This document shows positions 14,467 through 22,262 of a stretch of DNA of 22,946 nucleotides, piece by piece. This stretch comes from Betaproteobacteria bacterium (GTDB lineage Bacteria; Pseudomonadota; Gammaproteobacteria; Burkholderiales; SG8-41), in the NCBI GenBank assembly GCA_021300125.1, contig JAJTHX010000306.1:1-22946 (forward strand), read 5' to 3'. Below the pieces are notes generated by a model, which was given only the letters and a program-made list of their open reading frames with translations, was not told the origin of the DNA and did not search any database. The translations under genes were made by a program, and so were the position numbers. Position 1 is the first letter of the stretch. Each line of letters opens with the position of its first letter.

Positions 14467-14907
14467 ATGGCGAAAACCCGTCACTTCCGTAAATCCGTCC
14501 TCCTGCTGTGCATGCTGCCGCTGGGCGGTTGCGTTTCTGCCGGCAGTGAAAGCACTCGTTCACCGCTGGTGGCGGACAAGGTGCTGCGGCTCTCCCCCTC
14601 GCTTTCCGTGCCGCTGGAGGCCATCGTCGCCGGAGCGGTGCTGTTTGCAGTGATTGATCCGCTGGCGCCGAACTGGGAAGTGGAGGCGCGCCCGCTGGGT
14701 GAAGGGCGTTACCTGCTGGCGCTGACCATGAAGCGCTTCGTGTCCGGCGGTGATGGCGAGGCCTACCAGGTGATGCAGCGTGCAGCCGAGCGGCTGCAGC
14801 GAGAGGCCGGTGCGGTTGCCTATTCGGTAGCTGCCTACAGCGAGGGCATAGATTCGGGCCTGCCCGCGGCGCGCAGGGTCGCGCGCGCGCTGATCGAATT
14901 GCGCTGA
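14467..14907 (+). CDS. Uncharacterised small lipoprotein at the end of the flg operon
   Basis: I do not recognise this family. The 146-residue product starts with a basic N-terminus (MAKTRHFRKS) and a hydrophobic stretch ending in LGGC. This is a lipoprotein box with Cys 22 as acylation site; Val follows, not Asp, so outer-membrane sorting is expected. The mature 125 residues begin with a short Ser-rich linker. They contain a hydrophobic segment (VPLEAIVAGAVLFAVID), a strand-rich part (NWEVEARPLGEGRYLLALTM), an amphipathic helix (GEAYQVMQRAAERLQREAG) and two closing strands including YSEGIDS. It starts 11 bases after flgL on the same strand, so it is probably co-transcribed with late hook genes and may act near the L ring or outer membrane. 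That role is inferred from location alone. Confidence 0.85.
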   Translation: MAKTRHFRKSVLLLCMLPLGGCVSAGSESTRSPLVADKVLRLSPSLSVPLEAIVAGAVLFAVIDPLAPNWEVEARPLGEGRYLLALTMKRFVSGGDGEAYQVMQRAAERLQREAGAVAYSVAAYSEGIDSGLPAARRVARALIELR

Positions 14908-14939
14908 AGTTTATTCAGCGGCCGAGGCTGAACAGCCTC
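14902..14939. terminator. Back-to-back hairpins at the convergent ends of the lipoprotein gene and fliR
   Basis: A perfect stem CGCTGAA/TTCAGCG with loop GTTTA (14902-14920) contains the lipoprotein TGA in its left arm and the fliR stop (TCA on the plus strand) in its right arm. Three bases later a second inverted repeat, GAGGCTG-AA-CAGCCTC (14924-14939), lies in the last fliR codons. Neither is followed by a T run. They could act as a two-way barrier for the converging operons or protect both 3' ends, but classical intrinsic termination is not supported. Confidence 0.45.
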
Positions 14940-15685
14940 TCCATGGCTACGCGCAGCAGGCTTTCGGCTGTCGCCGGCAGCCAGGGCAGCGTCAGCAGCA
15001 GCGCGGCGAAACCCACGGCGAGCGTGATCGGAAAGCCGATCGCGAATACGTTGAGCTGGGGAGAGGAGCGGGTCAGCGCGGCTAGCGCCAGGTTCACTGT
15101 CAGCAGGGTAGCGATCACCGGCATCGCCAGCAGCAATGCGGCAGAAAAGATGCCCGCGCCCCAGCCCGCGATATCCAGCCAGCGGCCGGTGCCGGGAAGC
15201 GTGCCGACCGGAAGGTCCCGGAAGCTTTCCGCAAGCGCGGACAGCATCAGCAGATGGCCGTTCAGGGCCAGGAAAATCAGCGTAGTGAGAACGCCCAGGA
15301 ATTGGCCGACCACCGGCATCTGGCCGGCATTCTGCGGGTCGTAGAACATCGCGAAACCGAGGCCCATCTGCATGCCGATCAGTTCCCCTGCCATTTCCAC
15401 CGCGGTGAATACCAGCCTCACAGCGAAACCCATGGTGAGTCCGATCAGCAATTGCTGCGCGAAGATGCCGAGCCCGGCCAGCGAGTCAGGTGCCACTTGC
15501 GGCACCGGCGGCAGAGTCGGCGTCACGACGACGGTGATGAGCAGCGCAAGGCCGAGGCGCATGCGCAGTGGAAAGCGCGGATTGCCGAATAGCGGCGCCG
15601 AGATGAGCAGTCCCAGGACGCGGGCGAAGGGCCACAGGAATGCAGCGAGCCAGGCTGATAGCTCGGCGCTGCTGAAAGTCAGCAC
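14915..15685 (-). CDS. fliR: Flagellar export gate protein FliR
   Basis: Inner-membrane subunit of the FliP5-FliQ4-FliR1 export gate. 256 residues, with about six hydrophobic segments and family patterns RVLGLLISAPLFGNPRFP, QQLLIGLTMGFAVRLVF and GLGFAMFYDPQNAGQMPVVG. The conserved APLFG and MPV positions are intact. The start is a GTG at 15685, 12 bases after the fliQ stop, without a strong ribosome site, so coupling to fliQ translation is likely. It is the last gene of the fliG-R run and meets the lipoprotein gene with a 7-base gap. Confidence 0.96.
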   Translation of the reverse strand: MLTFSSAELSAWLAAFLWPFARVLGLLISAPLFGNPRFPLRMRLGLALLITVVVTPTLPPVPQVAPDSLAGLGIFAQQLLIGLTMGFAVRLVFTAVEMAGELIGMQMGLGFAMFYDPQNAGQMPVVGQFLGVLTTLIFLALNGHLLMLSALAESFRDLPVGTLPGTGRWLDIAGWGAGIFSAALLLAMPVIATLLTVNLALAALTRSSPQLNVFAIGFPITLAVGFAALLLTLPWLPATAESLLRVAMERLFSLGR

Positions 15686-15697
15686 GACGCCGCGCGC

Positions 15698-15967
15698 TCA
15701 GCCGATCACGGAGGGAATGCTGGTGATCAGGCGCCGCATGTAATCGGTGAGCAGCGTCAGCATCCACGGTCCCGACACCACCAGCATGATGAACACCGCC
15801 GCCAGCTTCGGGATGAATGACAGCGTCATTTCATTGATCTGGGTGGCAGCCTGGAACACGCTGATCAGCAGGCCCACTGCCAGTGCGGCGAGCAGCAGCG
15901 GCGCCGAGACCAGCAGCGTCATCTCGATGGCCGAGCGGCCCAGAGCAACTACGGCTTCGGGTGTCAT
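15698..15967 (-). CDS. fliQ: Flagellar export gate protein FliQ
   Basis: Small two-helix membrane subunit of the export gate. 89 residues, the standard length, starting MTPEAVVALGRSAIEMTLL. The conserved middle GLLISVFQAATQINEMTLSF and the second helix KLAAVFIMLVVSGPWML are present. AAGGT lies 6-7 bases before the ATG. The 28-base gap to fliP is A/T-rich compared with its surroundings but shows no clear signal. Confidence 0.97.
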   Translation of the reverse strand: MTPEAVVALGRSAIEMTLLVSAPLLLAALAVGLLISVFQAATQINEMTLSFIPKLAAVFIMLVVSGPWMLTLLTDYMRRLITSIPSVIG

Positions 15968-15995
15968 AAAAATACCTTATTTTCAATTGGTTATG

Positions 15996-16751
15996 CTATG
16001 CCGGGTAGAAACTCTGCGCCAGCGATCCGATCAGCAGATTCCAGCCGTCAACCAGGACGAACAGCATGATCTTGAACGGCAGCGCGATCAGCGCCGGCGA
16101 TACCATCATCATGCCCATCGACATCAGCACGCTGGCAACCAGCATGTCGATGATGAGGAAGGGGATGAACACGATGAAGCCGATCTGGAAGGCGGTCTTC
16201 AGCTCGCTGGTGACGTAGGCTGGCACCAGTATCTTCAGCGGCACCGCGGTGACATCCGCCGGCGGCGCCTCGCCGGACAGACGCACGAACAGTTCAAGGT
16301 CGGTTTCCCTGGTTTGGCGCAGCATGAACTGGCGCAGCGGTTCCGCGGCCTTGACCAGCGCCTGGCCAACGTCGAGCTTGTTCTCGACGTAGGGCTGGTA
16401 GGCCTCGGCATGGATGCGCTCGAGCACCGGCGACATCACGAACAGGGTCAGGAACAGCGCCAGTCCGACCAGCACCTGGTTCGGCGGTGCAGTTGGCGTA
16501 CCCAGCGCCTGGCGCAGCAGCGACAGCACGATGATGATGCGGGTGAAGCCGGTCATCATCAGCAGCACGGCCGGCAGGAAAGTGAGCGAGGTCAGCAGCA
16601 GCAGGGTCTGGATCGACAGCGTCCAGGTCTGGCCACCACCGGGCGCGGGTGTGCTGGTCAGGGCGGGAATGCCGGATTTCTGCGCCAGCACCGGCAATGC
16701 CAGTCCGAACAGCAGCACGCCGGCGAGCCCGCCGGCCAGCTTAGCGCGCAT
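15996..16751 (-). CDS. fliP: Flagellar export gate protein FliP
   Basis: Main subunit of the export gate. The ATG at 16751 gives 251 residues with a cleavable signal peptide (MRAKLAGG, core [14 protein letters not shown]), as is known for FliP. The open frame further upstream overlaps fliO in the wrong frame. Family signatures include [58 protein letters not shown] and [19 protein letters not shown]. The start overlaps the end of fliO by 11 bases, indicating coupled translation. Confidence 0.97.
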   Translation of the reverse strand: MRAKLAGGLAGVLLFGLALPVLAQKSGIPALTSTPAPGGGQTWTLSIQTLLLLTSLTFLPAVLLMMTGFTRIIIVLSLLRQALGTPTAPPNQVLVGLALFLTLFVMSPVLERIHAEAYQPYVENKLDVGQALVKAAEPLRQFMLRQTRETDLELFVRLSGEAPPADVTAVPLKILVPAYVTSELKTAFQIGFIVFIPFLIIDMLVASVLMSMGMMMVSPALIALPFKIMLFVLVDGWNLLIGSLAQSFYPA

Positions 16752-17166
16752 GTTTGCGCTCCAGTGTGCGCTGCAGCCAGTCTGCGAGCCGGGCCGCATG
16801 CACCGGCGCCGGGGCCGCCGGCGGAGGCAGTTCGCCGCGGGCCATGCTGTGCAGGGCGCTGACGCTGCCCGGCGCCACACCGACCACCAGCCAGGTGCCG
16901 CCGATTTCGACCACCACCACGCGTTCACGCTGGCCGACGGCGGCGGCTGCAACCACGCGCAGCGCATTGCCCCCGGCAAGGCCGTGCCCGGACATGCGTT
17001 TCATGACCCAGCCCATGCCCAGCACCAGCGCCAGCACGATGGCAAGGCCGAGCAGCATCTGCAGCATGCCAGCGAGGGAAAAGGCAGCCGCGGTTTCCGC
17101 GGCCTGCGCCGGGGCGGCAGTCGTCAATGCCGCAAGAGTGAGGAGCCGGTTACGGAGTGTGTGCAT
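16741..17166 (-). CDS. fliO: Flagellar export gate assembly protein FliO
   Basis: FliO helps assemble the FliP ring and is the least conserved member of the set. The ATG at 17166 gives 141 residues. A cleavable-looking N-terminus ([22 protein letters not shown]) is followed by one membrane helix ([20 protein letters not shown]) and the cytoplasmic FliO domain with [20 protein letters not shown] and [15 protein letters not shown]. The segment ends in a basic tail. It begins 4 bases after fliN, with no good ribosome site, so expression probably depends on coupling. Position between fliN and fliP supports the call. Confidence 0.92.
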   Translation of the reverse strand: MHTLRNRLLTLAALTTAAPAQAAETAAAFSLAGMLQMLLGLAIVLALVLGMGWVMKRMSGHGLAGGNALRVVAAAAVGQRERVVVVEIGGTWLVVGVAPGSVSALHSMARGELPPPAAPAPVHAARLADWLQRTLERKHAR

Positions 17167-17170
17167 GGTT

Positions 17171-17578
17171 TTAGCGGCGCAGCTTGCGGAGGCGTTCACT
17201 GGGCGTAATGATGTCAGTGAGGCGGATGCCGAATTTGTCATTCACCACCACCACCTCGCCCTGTGCGATCAGGCAGCCGTTGACCAGCACATCCATCGGT
17301 TCGCCGGCCATGCCGTCGAGTTCCACCACCGAACCCTGTGCAAGCTGCAGCAGGTTCTTGATCGGCACTTTGGTGCGGCCGAGTTCGACCGTTAGCTGCA
17401 TCGGGATGTCTAGGATCAGGTCAATGTCGCCCGGCGCTTCGTTGCGTGCGCCGCTGCCTGAGAATTTTTCGAAGATCGCCGCCGGCGTGCCGCGCATCGG
17501 TGCCGCTTCGGCGGCGCCGGTGCCGGCGATGCTGCTGTCCTCGGCCTGGGCCGCGGCTGGGGTCTGTTCATTCATCAT
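17171..17578 (-). CDS. fliN: Flagellar motor switch protein FliN
   Basis: C-ring subunit that also docks the FliH-FliI export complex. 135 residues: an Ala/Glu-rich N-terminal region (about 1-50), then the SpoA domain with DIPMQLTVELGRTKVPIKNL, LAQGSVVELDGMAGEP and VNGCLIAQGEVVVVNDKFGIR. It ends in ITPSERLRKLRR. Two adjacent ATGs begin the gene; GGAG lies three bases before the first and six before the second, so translation may start one codon later. The gene is 9 bases from fliM. Confidence 0.97.
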   Translation of the reverse strand: MMNEQTPAAAQAEDSSIAGTGAAEAAPMRGTPAAIFEKFSGSGARNEAPGDIDLILDIPMQLTVELGRTKVPIKNLLQLAQGSVVELDGMAGEPMDVLVNGCLIAQGEVVVVNDKFGIRLTDIITPSERLRKLRR

Positions 17579-17587
17579 GGGCTCCGC

Positions 17588-18562
17588 TCAAGGGGCGCAG
17601 GGTGCGAGCAGCCGCTCGACCTTCAGCGCATACTGTCCGTTCAGGATTCCGCACTTGCATTCCATCACCGGTACCCGGTCCACTTCGGCCACCAGCGGTT
17701 GCGGAATTTCGAGGCTGATCACGTCGCCGACCTGCATCGCCAGCAGTTGCTGTATCGAAACCTCAGCGCGGCCGAGATTGACCACCATCTCGACAGCCGC
17801 GCTCTGCACGCCGCTGGACAGGCGGCGCACCCAGGCCTGGTCGGGATCCGCGTCCTCCCCGGGCACCGTGCCGGAAAGACGGTCGCGGATCGGCTCGATC
17901 ATCGAGTACGGCAGGCAGATATGGAGATCGCCGCCATCGGCGCCGAACTCGATCGAGAACGTCGTCACTGCTGCAAGGTCTGCGGGTGCGCCAATGTTGA
18001 CCAGTTGCATCGACAGTTCCGAGCGCAGGTATTCCGGTGTCAGCGGGTGTACCGGCACCCAGGCGTTTTCGAGGCTTGCTGTGACGATGCCGAGCAGGCG
18101 CTGGATGATGCGCTGCTCGGTCTGCGTGAAGTCGCGTCCGTCAACCGGAGTGTGAAGCCGGCCGCTGCCTCCGAACAGGCTGTCCACCACCGAGGACACC
18201 AGTGCAGGATCAAGCACCACCAGCGCCGTGCCGCGAAGCGGTTTCAGGCGCAGCAGATTGATGCTCGCCGGAACCAGAAGGCTGCGCGTGAAGTCCGCGT
18301 AACTCTGGATCTTGATTGCGCCGACGGAGATTTCAGGCGTGCGGCGCGCATAGTCGATGATTCCGCTGCGCAGCCGGTGTGAAAAAGATTCGTTGATGCT
18401 CTCCAGCGTCAGCAGGCGGCCGCGCTGGGCGCGGTCCTGCGACGACAGGTCGAAGCTGCGCACACCCCCGGGCGGTTGCGGTTCTGCCGCAGCTCCCGGT
18501 TCTCCGGTGACGCCCTGCAGCAAGGCATCAACCTCGTCCTGGGACAGGAAATCCGTGCTCAT
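17588..18562 (-). CDS. fliM: Flagellar motor switch protein FliM
   Basis: C-ring protein that receives CheY-P and relays the switch to FliG. 324 residues, normal length. The N-terminal LSQDEVDALL (residues 6-15) is the CheY-P-binding motif, followed by a flexible Gly/Pro linker. The middle domain contains the GGSG motif (131-134) important for FliG contact. The C-terminal SpoA domain has LGRAEVSIQQLLAMQVGDVI and ECKCGILNGQYALKV. There is no strong ribosome site; it begins 15 bases after fliL. Confidence 0.97.
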   Translation of the reverse strand: MSTDFLSQDEVDALLQGVTGEPGAAAEPQPPGGVRSFDLSSQDRAQRGRLLTLESINESFSHRLRSGIIDYARRTPEISVGAIKIQSYADFTRSLLVPASINLLRLKPLRGTALVVLDPALVSSVVDSLFGGSGRLHTPVDGRDFTQTEQRIIQRLLGIVTASLENAWVPVHPLTPEYLRSELSMQLVNIGAPADLAAVTTFSIEFGADGGDLHICLPYSMIEPIRDRLSGTVPGEDADPDQAWVRRLSSGVQSAAVEMVVNLGRAEVSIQQLLAMQVGDVISLEIPQPLVAEVDRVPVMECKCGILNGQYALKVERLLAPCAP

Positions 18563-18577
18563 CGTACCGTTGCCGTA

Positions 18578-19177
18578 TTACTGGATCAGAAAAGAAGTGA
18601 AAAGCACACCCAGGACCATCGGCTGGGCGGACCGCGGCATTTCCGCGGCTGCGGCGGGTACCCCTTCAGCGGCGGCTTCGGGTGCATCTGTCTGGTTGAC
18701 GCCGGCCACGGGCGTGATGTTGACCTGCTGGTCTGCTGTTTTTTTCAGAGAGGCTGGATCAACGATTTTTGACGCTTCAAGCTGCAGTTCCCGGGCAAGC
18801 TGATTTTTGCCCTCGAGCCGAAGCATATCGTTCACACTTTTCGCTGAAAGTATGAGCAGCATGCGGTTGCGGATTTCAGGCATCTGGCCCTTGATTTTTT
18901 CTGCAACTGCATCACTGGCCACCTTGAGCGTGATCCCAACCTGTATGTAATGCTGGGGCGCGCCTGCATCAGGACGCAGGTTGACGGTAAAGAGTTCCAG
19001 CGGCACAAATGCGGGCTGTACCACCGGCGCTGGTTTTTCCGCCCCGCTTTCGCGGCCAATCATCCACCACGCGACGCCGCCGCCGCTGCCGCCGACAGCC
19101 AGCGCAGCCACCAGCAACAACAGGATTTTCTTCATGCCACCCCCGGCTGCCGCCGGTGCCTGTCCCGCTTCTGCCAT
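18578..19177 (-). CDS. fliL: Flagellar basal body-associated protein FliL
   Basis: Single-pass membrane protein that surrounds and supports the stators. 199 residues, longer than many FliL proteins. A Gly/Ala leader precedes the membrane helix (about 16-40, KKILLLLVAALAVGG to AWWMI). The periplasmic domain has FVPLELFTVNLRPD, QHYIQVGITLKV and IRNRMLLILSAKSVNDML. Before the conserved last strand VLFTSFLIQ there is an Ala/Pro/Glu-rich insertion (about 155-187). A strong GGGAGG site is four bases before the ATG, in contrast to weak sites in fliM and fliO. It starts 103 bases after fliK, the largest gap in this operon. Confidence 0.95.
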   Translation of the reverse strand: MAEAGQAPAAAGGGMKKILLLLVAALAVGGSGGGVAWWMIGRESGAEKPAPVVQPAFVPLELFTVNLRPDAGAPQHYIQVGITLKVASDAVAEKIKGQMPEIRNRMLLILSAKSVNDMLRLEGKNQLARELQLEASKIVDPASLKKTADQQVNITPVAGVNQTDAPEAAAEGVPAAAAEMPRSAQPMVLGVLFTSFLIQ

Positions 19178-19280
19178 GACACCTCCCGCTTGATCATGAC
19201 CATCATTGTCCGGCTGTGCCAGCCACTGCGAATGCCGGATTAAGTGGCGTTAAGCCCTGCATCTCCCGCCTTCGCTGTGC
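19178..19280 (-). other. Gap between fliK and fliL
   Basis: The only sizeable break in the fliG-R run. On the minus strand it can form a GGCTG/CAGCC hairpin with a 3-base loop (19212-19224) or, instead, a 6-base GCCACT/AGTGGC stem (19222-19248). No T run follows and I see no clear sigma-70, sigma-54 or sigma-28 promoter. It could hold an unrecognised fliL promoter or an RNA processing site. Confidence 0.3.
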
Positions 19281-20351
19281 TCAGGCATAGGTATCAACAA
19301 GCAGCCTGCCGATGGTGGCTCGCATGGGTGCCGCCGCCAGCATTTCCTCTGAAGGAGTGGCCCGGTCGTGCGGCAAGCTGCCGCTCCGCTGCTGGCCGCG
19401 CTCCTGTCCATGCGGCTGGTTCCCGCTGGAAACCGAGGCCTCGCCCAACTGCAGACCGGCCTGTTGCAGCGAGTCACGCAACTGGGGCAGGGCCTGTTCG
19501 ATCACCTCGCGCACCTGAGGGTGAAGGGCCACAAACGACACGCTGGCCTCGTTGCGTTCGAGCGAGATGCGTACGCTGATCGGTCCCAGTTCCTCGGGGC
19601 TGATGCGAAGTTCAGCAGCCTGCAAACCTTTGCCGATGCTGAAGGTAACCCGTTCAGAGAACTGCCCGGCCCAATCGCGATGTTGCAGCGGCAGTGCCAC
19701 GTCGAGTTGCGGCAGCCCGGATGTGGCGACCGCCGCTGTCGTGGTTGCCGCGGGTGCCAGTGCCAGAGCCCCGACCGTGGTTGTCGCAGCCGGCGCAGTG
19801 CTGCCCGTACCGGCAGACGCGCCTCCCGCAGCCGCAGGTGCAATGCCGGGCGTGTTTTCCGCGGCGAACGCATCGAGTGGCGCGGTTTGCCCCGGGTCCG
19901 TTACAGTAGTGACCGATTCTCCTGCCTGACCGGCCTTGGCGTCGGCACGGTAGTCCGGCGCGGGTTTCCCCTGTCCCGGTCTTGCGTGGGCGGCAATCGG
20001 GGCGGGCTGCAGGGCCAGCACAGCCCGTTTGCCTCCGGCCGTTGTCATGCTGCGATCCGCTATGGCTGTATCCGCCCCGGTGCTCAAGCCAGGGATCAGC
20101 GCTGCCACTGTCCCGGCGCCGTCGAGCATGGCCGGCAGCTGCGGCGGCGCTTCCCCCGGCGGCGTGACGGCGGCCGTATCGACGGGAGTGTCGCCGGACG
20201 TGGATTCGGATTCCGGGCGGGAAGCAGCCTGCTGCTCATCCGGCAGCTCCGCCGCCAGTGCTTCGGAAAATCCTGAGGCAGGCACGTCGGAGGATGGCGG
20301 GGAATTGGGTGCGGCCGGGGGGGTGACCGGCGCGATGGCGGCGATATTCAT
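19281..20351 (-). CDS. fliK: Hook-length control protein FliK
   Basis: Secreted ruler that ends hook growth by switching the export gate to late substrates. 356 residues, with AGGAA before the ATG. Residues 1-215 are Ala/Pro/Thr/Ser-rich and probably unfolded, as expected of the ruler. The C-terminal switch domain (about 218-305) has the family pattern LQAAELRISPEELGPISVRI, followed by VSFVALHPQVREVIEQALPQ and LRDSLQQAGLQLGEASVSSG. A Gln/Arg/Ser-rich tail follows. It lies 25 bases after fliJ. The repetitive composition explains several long false ORFs on the other strand. Confidence 0.94.
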   Translation of the reverse strand: MNIAAIAPVTPPAAPNSPPSSDVPASGFSEALAAELPDEQQAASRPESESTSGDTPVDTAAVTPPGEAPPQLPAMLDGAGTVAALIPGLSTGADTAIADRSMTTAGGKRAVLALQPAPIAAHARPGQGKPAPDYRADAKAGQAGESVTTVTDPGQTAPLDAFAAENTPGIAPAAAGGASAGTGSTAPAATTTVGALALAPAATTTAAVATSGLPQLDVALPLQHRDWAGQFSERVTFSIGKGLQAAELRISPEELGPISVRISLERNEASVSFVALHPQVREVIEQALPQLRDSLQQAGLQLGEASVSSGNQPHGQERGQQRSGSLPHDRATPSEEMLAAAPMRATIGRLLVDTYA

Positions 20352-20376
20352 GGCAGTTCCTGTCGCGGCAAGCCGT

Positions 20377-20826
20377 TCATGCGCTGCGCGCCTTGCGGCT
20401 GCCGCGCTGGCTGGTGAGTTCGTCCAGGGCTCGTTGCTCGGCGCGACGTTCCTGCAGCTGCGCCGTGGTCTGGTGGCGCTCGGCTAGGGTGCCGAAGGCC
20501 TTGACCCGGCGGCGGCGGTCCAGGTGTTCGCGCTGGCCGGCGGCCACCTGCTTGCGCGCCTGTTCCACCGTGGCCTGCTGCTGGAGGATTGCGGTGTCGA
20601 GCTTGTCCATGAACTCGTGGAAGTTGCCGAAGGGCAGGTTGCTCGGGTTGTCGCGCAAAGCTGTTCGGAAACGCTCGAGATATTCCTCGCGGTAGCGCTG
20701 TAACAGTTGCAGCTTTAGCTCGAGCTGGCTGGCCTGCGCCGTCAGGGTGCCCAGGCGCAGCGCCGACTTTTCGGCCTCACGTTCGGCCAGGTCGAGGATG
20801 GGTTGCAGTCGGAAAGACTTGGTCAT
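20377..20826 (-). CDS. fliJ: Flagellar export chaperone/stalk protein FliJ
   Basis: Coiled-coil protein that fits in the FliI hexamer like the gamma subunit of F1 ATPase and links it to FlhA. 149 residues, nearly all helical. The N-terminus FRLQPILDLAEREAEKSALRLG is typical. The middle (LQLLQRYREEYLERF) and the C-terminal helix (RKQVAAGQREHLDRRRRVKA) form the antiparallel hairpin. It ends in a basic Arg/Ala-rich tail. GGAGA lies 5-6 bases before the ATG. It sits 23 bases after fliI. Confidence 0.94.
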   Translation of the reverse strand: MTKSFRLQPILDLAEREAEKSALRLGTLTAQASQLELKLQLLQRYREEYLERFRTALRDNPSNLPFGNFHEFMDKLDTAILQQQATVEQARKQVAAGQREHLDRRRRVKAFGTLAERHQTTAQLQERRAEQRALDELTSQRGSRKARSA

Positions 20827-20849
20827 GCGGTTCTCCGTGTAGACATGGC

Positions 20850-22262
20850 TTAGTGCGTGCCGTTACTGCTATCCAGCAACTGGCCCAAGCCTGCAACGCT
20901 TTGTACATAGCGTGACTGTTCGCTCATCCCCTGCTGCAGGAAACGCTCCATTTCCGGCTGCAGTGCGATCGCCTGGTCGAGAAGGGGGTCGCTGCCTGCG
21001 GCGTAGGCACCGACGCTGATCAAGTCGCGGCTGCGCTGGTAGCGCGAGTAGAGCTGCTTGAAGCGGCGCACGCGCTCGAAATGCTTCTCGTCGATCAGTG
21101 CGGTCATGGCGCGGCTGACCGAAGTTTCGATGTCAATGGCCGGGTAATGACCGGTATCGGCCAGCTGGCGCGACAGCATGATGTGGCCGTCGAGGATCGC
21201 GCGTGCGCTGTCGCCCACCGGATCCTGGGCATCATCTCCCTCGATCAGCACGGTGTAGAAGGCGGTGATCGAGCCCCCGCCCTTCCCGGCGTTGCCGGCG
21301 CGCTCGACCAGCTGCGGCAGCTTGGCGAAGACCGATGGCGGATAACCCTTGGTCACCGGCGGCTCGCCGATCGCCAATGCGATCTCGCGCTGTGCCATCG
21401 CGTAGCGCGTGAGCGAATCCATGATCAGCAGCACGTGCCTGCCCTGGTCCCGGAAATGCTCGGCGATTGCCGTCGCGTAAGCCGCGCCCTGAAGGCGCAT
21501 CAGGGGGCTGACATCGGCCGGCGCCGCGACGACCACCGATCGTGCCAGTCCCTGCTCGCCAAGGATGGTCTCGATGAATTCCTTCACTTCGCGGCCACGC
21601 TCGCCGATAAGGCCGACCACGATCACATCGGCGCTGGTGTAGCGCGCCATCATGCCCAGCAATACGCTCTTGCCGACGCCGCTGCCCGCGAACAGGCCCA
21701 TGCGCTGGCCGCGACCGACGGTGAGCAGGCCATTGATGGCACGGATGCCGGTGTCGAGTGGTTCGCTGATCGGTGCGCGATCAAGCGGGTTGAGCGGGCG
21801 GTTGTGCAGCGAAACCGCGCGTTCCGTTCGCAGCGGACCGAGCCCGTCGAGTGGCTTGCCGGTGCTGTCGAGCACGCGGCCGAGCAGGCCGTTGCCCACC
21901 GGCACGTGCTTGGCGTAGTCGGCGGCACGCCGCCGCGGCCGCGGCGTTTCGGCCAGGCGCGGCCGCTCCACCGCAGGCTCGAGCGCGACGATGCGTGCTC
22001 CCGGCGTCACGCCATAGGTATCGGAAGCTGGCATCAGATACAGGCGGTCATCGGAAAAACCCACAACTTCCGCGTCCACGGCCTGTCCGCCCGGTAGTTC
22101 GACGTTACAGCAGCTGCCAACTGCCAGTCGCAGACCGGCAGCCTCCATCACCATGCCGGTGACGCGGATCAGGCGGCCGCTGGCGCGTACCGTCGGCGTC
22201 ACCTTGGCTACATGGCAGCAGTCAGCGAGGAACTTGACCAGCGCGGTCTGGCGGTTGCTCAT
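20850..22262 (-). CDS. fliI: Flagellum-specific export ATPase FliI
   Basis: Hexameric ATPase that unfolds and delivers export substrates at the base of the flagellum. The ATG at 22262 shares one base with the fliH stop (TGATG), giving 470 residues; the open frame beyond it is a shadow of fliH. Walker A is GSGVGKS (193-199) and Walker B ends in [11 protein letters not shown] with Asp 282. The family block [20 protein letters not shown], the [15 protein letters not shown] segment and the DGHIMLSR motif are present. A basic, proline-containing stretch (about 100-118) between the N-terminal barrel and the ATPase domain is somewhat longer than in enteric FliI. Confidence 0.98.
   Translation of the reverse strand: MSNRQTALVKFLADCCHVAKVTPTVRASGRLIRVTGMVMEAAGLRLAVGSCCNVELPGGQAVDAEVVGFSDDRLYLMPASDTYGVTPGARIVALEPAVERPRLAETPRPRRRAADYAKHVPVGNGLLGRVLDSTGKPLDGLGPLRTERAVSLHNRPLNPLDRAPISEPLDTGIRAINGLLTVGRGQRMGLFAGSGVGKSVLLGMMARYTSADVIVVGLIGERGREVKEFIETILGEQGLARSVVVAAPADVSPLMRLQGAAYATAIAEHFRDQGRHVLLIMDSLTRYAMAQREIALAIGEPPVTKGYPPSVFAKLPQLVERAGNAGKGGGSITAFYTVLIEGDDAQDPVGDSARAILDGHIMLSRQLADTGHYPAIDIETSVSRAMTALIDEKHFERVRRFKQLYSRYQRSRDLISVGAYAAGSDPLLDQAIALQPEMERFLQQGMSEQSRYVQSVAGLGQLLDSSNGTH

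Noticed and set aside
14880..14892. Run of alternating GC near the end of the lipoprotein gene
   Set aside because: It is a short tract within coding sequence for Arg/Ala codons, explained by codon bias in GC-rich DNA.
15747..16862. 371-residue plus-strand ORF opposite fliP and fliQ
   Set aside because: It lies antisense to well-supported fliP/fliQ, is packed with His/Gln/Arg low-complexity sequence typical of GC-rich shadow frames, and has no family pattern.
21603..21610. Perfect sigma-28 -10 sequence GCCGATAA on the plus strand
   Set aside because: It lies inside fliI on the antisense strand, no TAAA is found 15 bases upstream, and no gene starts downstream.
21081..22097. 338-residue plus-strand ORF opposite fliI
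   Set aside because: Shadow of the FliI ATPase gene, whose Walker motifs are intact in the opposite strand.
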